Of a stretch of DNA of 64,000 nucleotides, positions 48,601 to 60,900 are shown piece by piece. Origin of the DNA: Lampris incognitus. Taxonomy: Eukaryota > Chordata > Actinopteri > Lampriformes > Lampridae. Position 1 is the first letter of the stretch, and each line of letters starts with the position of its first letter. The position numbers and the translations under genes were made by a program. A model generated the notes under the pieces. The model was not told the origin of the DNA. It saw only the letters and a list, made by a program, of their open reading frames with translations, and made no database searches. The stretch spans positions 28,177,833-28,241,832 of the forward strand of contig NC_079214.1 of assembly GCF_029633865.1 (NCBI RefSeq), given 5' to 3'.

Positions 48601-51600
48601 ATGAGAACAGTCAATCGAATCCAATGGTTATAAGTAAATTTAGTCAGGTGTAGCCCTAAATGAATGTGTAATGGTCCACCATTTACACAATAAATCTGCA
48701 CTGTATTTGGCATGTTTTATGATCCTAAACATCTGTCACAATATTCTTAAAAGCATTACCCTACGTTCACACAGAAAGCATCATGAACGCTAACAATCTT
48801 AAAATATCACGTGCAGATTTCTAAACACATTCTAGATATACTTGTCATCAAGACACATTTAATCGACTGTGAAAAGCAGTAGCACTGCAATGGCAAAACA
48901 ATACAATTCCTGTTGCTGTGAATGCAGTGATCAGCAAAATAAGGATAATATGTGATTAACCATTATTTTACTGACAGAATGGTTAACATGTCTCTGGCAG
49001 TCAGTGTGCACCATGTTTGTTTAGGCTTTCTAAAGTGACACATGAACTTTTGCTGCTCATTGTCAAAGAGGTCTTCTCCAAAGAACAGTAGATCCTCATT
49101 GTTTTTAGGTTCACTGTGAATGACGTCAAAGAAAATAAGCATGGCCTTACAGCTCAATGCTCTATACCATCAGGAAAATACAGTTTTGAGATTCTCAATA
49201 AGGTATTAAAAGAATTCAAATTAAAACAAGCCATTACTATCAAATATTTACAGACCGTAGACCACAGCAAAAGCCGTAATATGGCAAAAAGAAGAAGCAC
49301 ACAAGTGTACTGAGTTACACACACTGAGGTGGATTATCTGAGAAACGCCTTTTTTCATTCATATCATTCAGGCACTCAAGTTGTTATATGGGCTGATTTT
49401 AACTAAAAAAAAAAAACTGCTGTTAACACAGCAACAGTTAATAACAGCAGTAGAAAACAACATGAAAAAGACTATCAACAAATGATGTTTAGTTTCAAAT
49501 CACCTGTTGACAAAACAGCCGAGTACTTGTAAAGGTGTTAGAAGTAAATTTCAATTCAAAAGCTGTACCAAAGATTTCTTTCTGTCTTTTACTGTCTGTT
49601 TACACTAATCGCTAAGTCTAACTTAACTCTGCATACAGGCATTATCTTGACTAAAGAGCCTGAACACAAACAATTCAAGTCTACTCAAGAGCTTTCACTA
49701 AAAGAACCATCCCCAATGTTAACAAAAGGGGTAGCCTAGCCACTTAAAAACAAAAGATTAGAATAAATTTTCAGACTGGAGACGCATTCCAGCTGATCGT
49801 TCATGGTTGGATTTTCCTGGTGTTTGTAACTGTGATAATAGCCTACAGCCTTGAATCAGCTGTGAACGGTATGGAAGAGAAACTCGAACAAATGTCATTC
49901 ATCTTTTCCAAAAATGCAGTCTGGCTGTGGCTCTGCCTCTCTGTCTGTGACTTCCATCCATCCATTATCCAAACCACTTATCCGAATTCGGGTCACGGGG
50001 ATGCTGGAGCCTATCCCAGCAGTCATTGGGCGGCAGATGAGGAGACACACTGGACAGGCCACCAGTCCATCACAAGGCCAACACATTCACACCTAAGGAC
50101 AATTTAGTACAGCCGATTCACCTGACCTACATGTATTTGGACTGTGAGAGGAAACTGAAGCACCGAGAGGAAACCCACGCAGACAAGGGGAGAACATGCA
50201 AACTCCACACAGAGCACGACCTGGGATGACCCCCAAGGTTGGACAACTCTAAGGTTCGAACCCAAGACCTTCTTTCTGTGAGGCGACCGCGCTAACCACT
50301 GTGCCACCGTGCCACCCTGTCTGTGACTTGATAGATTAAATGAGTTAGGAATGGAAGAAGAATAACGTGTTGCCATTTTCAGAATCCAGTTAACATTTAG
50401 TTCCTTGGTAACAGCATACTGAGTGGACTTCTGACTTGAAAGAGCACAAAACACACTTCTGAAACTGACAGTCCCTTTCATGACATGAACATCACTTTGG
50501 GCATTAACCCCATGTAGTGAATATCACCCCTCGTCTTTGAGGAGGGGAAGATTTAAAGACTTTTAAAAGAATTTAATTTTAATTTCCTTAAGAAATGTTC
50601 CATTGTGTAACTCCTCCCGTTAGCATGAGTTCAAATCTGGTTCATGGCCTCTATGACGACCCTTTTTATTTCAGTTTATTTTTTCCGCAACTGTTACACA
50701 AAACTGGAAAAAATAGGCCAAAAACTTAATGTTGAATTGAAACATCCATTACCTGAAGGACTATGTAAGTGACCAGGCAAAGTGTTGCCAGGAAACAGTC
50801 TTCTATGGTTCCATACAGTTCAGAAAACTCCTGGCAGTCAAAGACTGACAGGAAGGAGGCCAGGCGGAGACCACAAACTTCAGGGCCACTACCAAACCAC
50901 AACATCTCCAGACTGGGCTGACTGCCTACATGGGGCATATTCAGAAAGAGAAACGGGACTGTAGTATTGTACTCTAGATTGAAAAACATTGCTGGGTTAC
51001 TGACAGATATCTTTATGGCACCAATCCTGCCTTGTCAGGATTTTTTTACTATCAGTGTACTCTAGAGGTTTAAATACAATTTTCGGGGGAACAGTGTTGG
51101 GAAGCAGTTTTCAAGGATGTATTTACATATTCTTGTTTTTGTGAACATTTGGTTCCAGCAAGCATTTCAATAGATGTTTTTCACTGACCCTTTTTCCTGA
51201 CTTACAGTAAGTACTGTGTAAAAGTCTTAGGCACATGTAAAAAAAAAAATCTATAAAGTGAAGACGCTTTCAAAAATAATGAAATGAAGTTTCCAACTAT
51301 CAAAAATTTTCTATAAAGAGCAGGAAACAGTTAAAAACCAAATCAAATCAAAATTTGGTGTGACCACCCTTTGTCTTTCAAAGGGCACCAATTCTCTTAG
51401 GAACACCATTGTGCAGTTTTATTAGAAATTCAGCTGATAGGTTGTTCCAAGCATCTTGGAGAATTTGCCAAAGTTCTTTTCCAGACTTTGTCTGTCTTGC
51501 TTGCTTCTGCCTCTCCACATAATTCCAGACAGCCTCGATGATATTGAGATCAGGGCTCTGTGGAGGCCAAACCATCTGTTGCAGAAGTCTGTGTTCTTCT

Positions 51601-53334
51601 TTTCGGTGAAGATAGTTCTTTATGACCTTGGTTGTGTGTTTGGGGTTATTGTCTTGCTGCAGAATGAAGTTGGGACTGATTGGACGCTTCCCTCATGATA
51701 TTGCATGATGAAGGAGAATCTACTTGTAGCTTCCCAGCATTGAGGATTCCATTAATTCTGACAGGCTCTCCAACCGTCCATTTGCAGAAATGCAGCGCCA
51801 AACCTGCAGGGAATCCCCACCTTTGCTGCAGACACTCATCTTTGTAGCACTCTCAAGCTCTTATACAGACATATTGCCTCCTGCTTGAGCCAAAAATTCA
51901 AATTTTAACTCAGTCCACAGCACTTGCTGCCATTGTTCATCACCCTAGTCCTTGTGTTTTCATACATAGGTGAATCTCTTGGCTTTGCTTCCACTTAAGA
52001 GGAATGGCTGTTCGGTAACAACTCTTCCATGAAACCACTTCTGACTTCTGGACTGTTGAGGGGTGTTCCAGTGGTTTCTGTGAGTTCAGAGCTGCTGGAC
52101 CTCTTCTAGTTTCAAAGAGATGTCCATTTGATATGGTATCTCTCACCTGCTGCACTCAGTTTCCGTGGCCAACCACTGTGTTTCTGGTCTTCACACTTGC
52201 CCAATTCTTTGTGCTTCTTCAGAAGCACCTGGACTGCACATCTTGAAACTCCTGTCTGCCGTGAAATGTCTGCTTAGGTGAGACCTTGCTGATGCAGGAT
52301 GACCACCTTGTGTCTTGCTGCTATGCTCACTCTTGCCATGATATAAGAATGAATGATTTGAAGGTTAATCATTCATCGCCCAGCTTGATTCCTTTCTTTT
52401 TCAGTTAATCAGTTTGGTTCATTCAACTCATTATGTCATTGATCACTAGCATATGTTTCCCATCATTGTTTAATCATGCACTGGACTACATACCAACAAA
52501 TTAGTCAACTTTTTATCTGAAAAGTGGTCTATTACATAATAGGTTACTTTCTTTAAATAAATACAAAACATATCCGTATTTGTGGGAAAATTAATGTTAA
52601 CATCCAAGAAAAAAATGTATGTAAAAAAATCTAGGGTGCCTAAGACTTTTGCACAATACTGTATTTGGAGCATCGTCTGTCAATGCACCTCAGTAAATCA
52701 TCATTGTGTGTTTGAACATTCAGAACAACTATGACTTTAATGTTCAGCTTACATTTTCTTAAATTGTGTCTGATTAACTAACTGAGGTTTCACTATGGAA
52801 AAAATAAGATTATTGCCTAGGTCTAGTCTGGACACAAGAAGATTAGACAATTAGGGAACTATAAGGCACTCTACCTGGGAGGTTGAATGGGACAGGTTTG
52901 ACCATGTCAGGTTCTTTCAGGGTATTCCCAGGGTAGACAAACCATTCTTTCACAAGTGGCACTTCCACACTGTTGCCTGGGGAAAAAAACAGAAAGCTCT
53001 GACCTGATTTGTTTGACATCACTGGAAAAATAAAAAGAGAATGGCCTAGATTTTGATTTGTCTGGAAACTACTCTTTAGAAACAAAAGATACACACAACA
53101 CAAGATGAAATCAGTATGAATTTAAATCCCAGTACATATTTGTAACCCTCCTGAAGTCCATGTGTGTCCACAAATGCATACTTATCCGCAGTAGGCCATC
53201 ACAGCATTGTGCCAAGGTCTTGTGTAGCAGGGCTAGAGTTATAACTAATCTCCTCTATTTATTTGTGAGTATCTCCCTTTGCCTCAGTATGTTTGTTGTG
53301 TGCATTTGTGTTTGAGTGATTTCATTTCCACTCT

Positions 53335-53417
<83 letters not shown>

Positions 53418-54699
53418 CATATACATACACATATACATACACATAGAGGTATTGGGATACCTGGCCATTACACCTACTGGAGCTTTTATGACATCTCATT
53501 CTAAATCCATAGGCATTAATATGGAGTTGGTCCCCCCTTGGCAGCTATAACAAATTCCACTCTTCTGGGAAGGCTTTCCACGAGATTTTGGAGTGTGTCT
53601 GTGGGAATTTTTGCCCATTCATCCAGAAGAGCATTTGTGAGGTCAGGCACTGATACTGGATGAGAAGACCTGGCTCGCAATCTCTGTTCTAGTTCATCCC
53701 AAAGGTGTTCGATGGGGTTGAGGTCAGGGCTCTGTGCGGGCCAGTCAAGTTCTTCCACACCAAACTCACCCAACCATGTCTTAATGGACCTTGCTTTGTG
53801 CATTGGGGGCACAGTCATGCTGGAACAGAAAAGGGCCCTCCCCAAACTGTTCCCACAAAGTTGGAAGCATAGAATTGTCCAAAATGTCTTGGTATGCTGA
53901 AGCATTAAGATTTCCCTTCACTGGAACTAAGGGGCCTAGCCCAGCCCCTGAAAAACAACCCCATACCATTATCCCTCCTCCACCAAACTTTGCAGTTGGC
54001 ACAATGAAGTCAGGCAGGTAACGTTCTCCTGGCATCCGCCAAAACCAGACTCGTCCATCAGACTGCCAGACAGAGAAGCGTGATTCGTCACTCCACAGAA
54101 CACGTTTCCACTGCTCCAGAGTCCAGTGCCCCATGCTTAACACCACTCCATCTGATGCTTGGCATTGTGCTTGGTGATGTAAGGCTTGCATGCAGCTGCT
54201 CGGCCATGAAAACCCATTCCATGAAGCTCCCGGCACACAGTTTTTGTGCTCATGTTAATGCCAGAGGAAGTCTGGAACTCTGCAGTCATTGAGTCAACAC
54301 AGCGTTGGCGACTTTTATGCACTATGTGCCTCAGCACCCGTTGATCCTGCTGTGTGACTTTACATGGTCTGCCACTTGGCTGAGTTGCTGTTGCTCCTAA
54401 ACACTTCCACTTTTCAATAATACCACTTACAGTTAACCATGGAATATCTAGCAGGGAAGACATTTCATGAACTGACTTTTTGCACAGGTGGCCTCCGATG
54501 ACAGTACCACGCTTGAATTCACTGAACTCTTCAGAACGACCCATTCTCTCACAAATGTTTGTAAATGCAGACTGCATGGCAAGCTGCTTGATTTTATACA
54601 CCTGTGGCAATGGGTCTGAATGAAACACCTGAATTCAATGATTAAGAGGTGTGTCCCAATACTTTTGTACATATATATATATATATTTTATATATATAT

Positions 54700-54744
<45 letters not shown>

Positions 54745-54840
54745 ACCTTTTTTTCCGGAAACCATCAATGGTACTGTTAATAAAAGTGCTCAACAAATGA
54801 GGAGCGGAATATTAAGATTATTAAAATCTTTTATATGTAC

Positions 54841-54922
<82 letters not shown>

Positions 54923-54955
54923 TTGCATCCTTAGCTGTGTCCCTTTTATTTTCAG

Positions 54956-54995
<40 letters not shown>

Positions 54996-57900
54996 CTACC
55001 ATTATCCCTATGCAACAGTAGGCCATAGATTTTTTCTCTGCAGGGCCTGTAGACCAGAGCCTGTGGCAGTAGTTCTGTCTCCTCTTCATCTTCCAGAGTA
55101 TTGCTACATTCAACCACTCCCTCATACAAAACACCGTACACCATGAAACCCTCTGCTTCTATATGCTTCTCCCGACAAACCTAGAGAAAACACACATGGA
55201 AGAATCTATTGAACGAAAAAGGCGATATTGTCTTAAAATTGCACTTGTTGCTGGAGATAACTGAATTACAGTAAATACCTGCAGTATGTCAGGACTGATG
55301 AACTTCTCCATCACACAGGCAGAGCCAGAAGAAAATGGTGGGATGTCAACTCCATGGAAAAGCTCCTGTCCAGGCAGCAAGTAGGAGCGGATCCCTTTCT
55401 CCAAGAGCTCTCTGTCTGTGGCTGACAGAACCAGAGACCGAGGTACAAGCCCAGACTCTCTCTCCTCCCTGTCCCCCACAGAGCTTACTAGCTGGGCTAA
55501 AGCAAGTATTTTCATCCCATGGGAGGTCCCAGAGGATCGTGGTGGACAGCTTCTCCTAAGAGAAAGAGGGCTTAGACTCAATATTAGAAGTACAGGGACA
55601 ATAAAATGATATAGTGAATTTCTAAATGCCTAATAATCTAAATGTTCAAATTATTCTGCTGTTTCAACTTGGTATAATAGAGGTCAACAAAGGCCTTTAT
55701 TTAAAACAATATTATTTTGCCTTACCTAACCCAGCCACTGAGGTTGCACAAGCCAGTGCATCCTTAGTGCCAGTCCCAAGCCCGGACAAATGGGGAGGGT
55801 TGCGTCAGGAAGGGCATCCGGCGTAAAATCTTTGCCAAATCAAATATGCGGATCATAAATAAGACTTACATACCGGATCGGTCGAGGCCCGGGTTACCAA
55901 TGACCGCCACCGGTACTGTTAACCAGCAGGGTGTCGGTGGAAACTATGCTACTGTTGGGTGAAGGAGAAGGAGAGGGGGAAAGCATGTCCAGAGGCAGCT
56001 AGAGAGGAGGAAGGGTAGGCATGTGGAGGTGAGAGTTGGAACTTTGAATGTTGGCACTATGACTGGTAAAGGGAGAGAGCTGGCTGACATGATGGAAAGA
56101 AGAAAGGTAGGCATACTGTGTGTGCAAGAGAGTGAGTTGGACAACATGGTGGAGAGGGTACCCAAGGAGGAGAGAGTGGTGATTGGAGCGGACTTCAATG
56201 GACATGTTGGTGAAGGGAACAGAGGTGATGAGGAGGTGATGGGAAGGTATGGAGTCAAGAAGAGAAATGTGGAAGGACAGATGGTGGTCGATTTTGCGAA
56301 AAGGATGGAAATGACTGTGGTGAATACATATTTCAAGAAGAGGGAGGAACACAGGGTGACGTACAAGAGTGGAGGAAAGTGCACACAGGTGGACTATATC
56401 TTATGTAGAAGGCGCCATCTAAAAGGGATTGGAGACTGCAAGGTGGTGACAGGGGAGAACGTAGCTAGGCAGCATCGGATGGTGGTCTGTAGGATGACTT
56501 TGGAGACCAAGAGGAAGCGAGTGAAGACACAGCTGAAGATCAAATGGTGGAAGTTGAAGAAGGAAGACTGTTGTGTGGAGTTCAGGCAGGAGTTAAGACA
56601 GGCACTGGGTGGTAGTGAAGAGTTGCCAGATGGCTGGACAACCACTGCAGAAATAGTGAGGGAGACAGCTAGGAAGGTACTTGGTGTGTCATCAGGACAG
56701 ATGAAGGAAGACAAGGAGACTTGGTGGTGGAATGAGGAAGTACAGCAAATTATACAGAGGAAAAGGTTGGCAAAGAAGTGGAATAGTAAGAGAGATGAAG
56801 AAAGTAGACAGGAGTACAAGGAGATGCAGCGTAAAGCAAAGAGAGAGGTGGCAAAGGCAAAGGAAAAGGTGTATGGTGAGTTGTATGACAGGTTAGACAC
56901 TAAGGAAGGAGAAAAGGACTTGTACCGATTGGCTAGACAGAGGGACCAAGCTGCAAAGGATGTGCAGCAAGTTAGGGCGATCAAGGATAGAGATGGAAAT
57001 GTGCTGACAAGCGAGGAGAGTGTACTAAGAAGGTGGAAGGAATACTTTGAGGGGCTGATGAATGAAGAAAATGAGAGAGAGAGAGAAGGTTGGATGATGT
57101 AGGGATAGTGAATCAGGAAGTTCAGTGGATTAACAAGGAGGAAGTGAGGGCAGCTATGAAGAGGATGAAGAGTGGAAAGGCAGTTGGTCCTGATGACATA
57201 CCTGTGGAGGCATGGAGATGTTTAGGAGAGATGGCAGTGGAGTTTTTAACTAGATTGTTTAACACAATCCTGGAAAGTGAGAGGATGCCTGAGGAGTGGA
57301 GAAGAAGCATACTGGTACCGATTTTCAAGAACAAGGGCGATGTGCAGAACTGTAACAACTACAGAGGTATAAAGTTGATCAGCCACAGCATGAAGATTTG
57401 GGAAAGAGTAATAGAAGCTAGGTTAAGAGGAGAGGTGATGATCAGCAAGCAGCAGTATGGTTTCATGCCACGAAAGAGCACCACAGATGCAATGTTTGCT
57501 TTGAGAATGTTGATTGAGAAGTATAGAGAAGGCCAGAAAGAGTTGCATTGTGTCTTTGTAGATTTAGAGAAAGCTTATGACAGAGTGCCGAGAGAGGAGG
57601 TGTGGTATTGTATGAGGAAGTCAGGAGTTGCAGAGAAGTATGTAGGAGTGGTGCAGGATACATATGAGGGAAGTGTGACAATGGTGAGGTGTGCGGTTCG
57701 AATGACAGATGGGTTCAAGGTGGAGGTGGGATTACATCAAGGATCGGCTCTGAGCCCTTTCTTGTTTGCAATGGTGATGGACAGGTTGACGGACAAGATC
57801 AGGCAGGAGTCTCCATGGATGATGATGTTCGCGGATGACATTGTGATCTGTAGCGAGAGTAGGGTGCAGGTTGAGGAGAGCCTGGAGAGGTGGAGGTATG

Positions 57901-60900
57901 CACTGGAGAGAAGAGGAATGAAAGTCAGTAGGAGCAAGACGGAATACCTATGCATGAATGAGAGAGAGGACAGTGGAATGGTCAGGATGCAAGGAGTGGA
58001 GGTGACAAAGGCATTTGAGTTTAAATACTTGGGGTCAACTGTCCAAAGTAACAGGGAGTGCAGTAGAGAGGTGAAAAAGAGAGTGCAGGCAGGGTGGAGT
58101 GGGTGGAGAAGAGTGTCAGGAGTGATTTGCGACAGAAGGGTACCAGCAAGAGTTAAAGGGAAAGTTTACAAGATGGTTGTGAGACCAGCTATGTTATATG
58201 GTTTGGAGACAGTGGCACTGACGAAAAGACAGGAGGCGGAGCTGGAGGTGGCAGAGTTGAAGATGCTAAGATTTTCACTGGGAGTAACGAAGAAGGACAG
58301 GATTAGGAATGATTATATTAGAGGGACCGCTCAGGTTGGACGGTTTGGAGACAAAGCAAGAGAGGCAAGATTGAGATGGCTTGGACATGTGTGGAGGAGA
58401 GATGCTGAGTATATTGGGAGAAGGATGCTGAATATGGAGCTGCCAGGGAAGAGGAGAAGAGGAAGGCCAAAGAGGAGGTTTATGGATGTGGTGAGGGAAG
58501 ACATGCAGGTGGCTGGTGTGACAGAGGAAGACGCAGAAGACAGGAAGAAATGGAAACGGATGATCCGCTGTGGCGACCCCTAACGGGAGCAGCCGAAAGT
58601 AGTAGTAGTAGTAGATTATTTTGCCTTACCTAACTTCTGGTGTTGAATATCTGTTGCACTACAACTAGTAAATAAGTAAAATTAATCCTCACTCTAGCTT
58701 ACATTTCAAGGACATGGGAGATGCTTTAGCACCAAAATAGCTAATAAATTTCATAAAGACAAAAAAATAACCCACATCCTGTGACCCAGGGTAGGTTCTG
58801 GACAGATTTGACCAAACAATAGCCTATAGATGACTGAAAGATGCACAGCTGATAACTATGGCTGATTTAGATGGTTAATAAGATGATTAGACATCCAATA
58901 GATGTACTTCCAAGTTGTGAAAAAATATTGTGGTCAGAAACACATCTTCACAATTACAGGGGTGACAGCCACACTGTCCAGTTATCACAGTTTGCTGGTG
59001 AGCCCATTTACTGGTGGATAAAAAAATGCAGTAGGCGATATGAGGATATGCACGTTATCCATACTCTGACAACTAATCATAATCACTGAAGAGGCCATAC
59101 TCATTTTAAATGAATAAAAATAAAAAAATTTCACATTCACAAATATTGACAAATAGAATAAAACCATAATTCAGTGAAGACCTGTACTCCGCCATGGCAT
59201 TGTTCCTTATGTGCTGCATTTGATCCTCTGACACCACATCATTGCCTAGAAGACAGGCCAGGAATGGTAACTGGGCAGGAGCCAGCCTGAGATATCTGCA
59301 GAGGCCCTCTCGGTTGTAGAGGACAGTGATGAGGCCATCTAGCCGCAGCTTCGCCACTGACAGGTATGGCACACTTTAGACGATAAAATTCACATGTACT
59401 ATGTGTGAGAATTTATGTTTAAAATCTACATCTTTGTTAAATGACTGCCAGAAATTATAATAGAAATCAGGGCTGTATGCCTACCAACTATGAGAAAATC
59501 CAATTAAACCAGAGGGAAAAGTAATTCCTAAAGTTTGTAGGCATTTTGCTGTTAATAACATTATCCTCACCAGAACCATAAAGGCTTTGTTTGGGTTTGG
59601 CTTTCACTATGGGTTACAGCCATGTTAAACCAACTCTATAATCATTAAAGGTTCTATTGTTATTTAGGGATAGGCCTATTAATACTAACAGCAGTGTGAA
59701 TATTTTTATCAATGTAACTATTAAACCTGTCATAGATGATGAAGTCTGAGTCTTGTCCTAGAATGCCCATGCAGCCATGGTCGCGCGCATAACTAGCAAT
59801 CTCGTAGTCAGCCTCCTGCACCGTGCTGAACACCTTCTGACCCAGTGACCTACAAACAACAACACCATCAACAATGAAAAAACAAAAACATCAAACATCC
59901 CCCCTCCCATTCAGAGGCCTGTCAACCTCAACAACAAATGGCAACCTCATGAACAATAAATGCAAACACAATAATACCACTGTATGATTCAGTGAGATTC
60001 TATAATTACACATTTTGAAAAGGGATCTGTGATTAGCTGACAAGTGTGTATCCCACTGGCATGATTCTCCAACTTAGCCCTGCCACTGTGTGTATTTGTA
60101 GGCATCACTATAACAAACCTCCAGTTTAATGTGTAATGGATATCAGTCCTGTATTTGGACGGAAAAGCATTCTAAATAATGTACAGTGTATTGTAGACAG
60201 AAGAATTCTTGCATGTTCTCATTCTATAGCAGGTGACCTGAGGGCGAAGCTTGTGAAGGTTCCCAGACCCGAGGGCAGACAGAACAGCTTCTGATCAGGT
60301 TGCTCCCCATGGGCCTTGATGTGTCGGAAAACTTTATAAATGTCTCCATTTACTCTGAGCCTTCTTTTTACCTGAGGAAAGAGAGGATGCTGTTCACAAG
60401 TGAAAACCTGGTGACTCCAGTTTTGAGGATTTGGATGGGTAATTTGTAAATGTATAATTTCAAAAATGCATGTACAGTTCATGCATGTAGTCAATCCAAA
60501 GCTAATACATTTAATGCATGGGCAATGTAACCCTACCGCTGATTCCCAAGAATTTGACATTTTTGAGCATATGAGTGATTTACCCCCCAGCAGTCTATCT
60601 TTGCATCCAAAGTACCAAAGTGAATATAAAATTCAAAAACATGCCCTCAATGAATGACTGTTTGAATACAGCCAAAAGTGGAATGATAAAAGATAATTAT
60701 TCAGTCTTGCAATTACAAGACTGGGGCTTTTAATGGGATTCTTGAAAGAAAAGCTTTTGAAAACTATTGGTTCACAACGTCCTTCTTACCCACTCCTGTC
60801 TCTTCTGTTCCTCAACCACCCCATCAAAGAAGAAAACTAGTTTGATGCCTGCGGATGTAAAGGCCTTCACCCAATGTTCCAGGAGGCCCATGAACTCCTT

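Larger units (their letters stand above)
55731..58614 (+). mobile_element. RTE-family LINE, copy B with 5' leader
   Basis: Flanked by a perfect 20-bp target duplication (55711-55730, 58615-58634; begins ATTATTTTGCC). A 5' leader of about 290 bases, endonuclease-containing frame, reverse transcriptase frame and a (TAG)n tail are present. About 90 codons of the endonuclease are missing between CVQES and ELDNMV relative to the family. It lies in fam120b intron 5, antisense to the gene. Confidence 0.95.

Noticed and set aside
53316..53504. Thr/His repeat protein
   Set aside because: Translation of CA and TA microsatellites.
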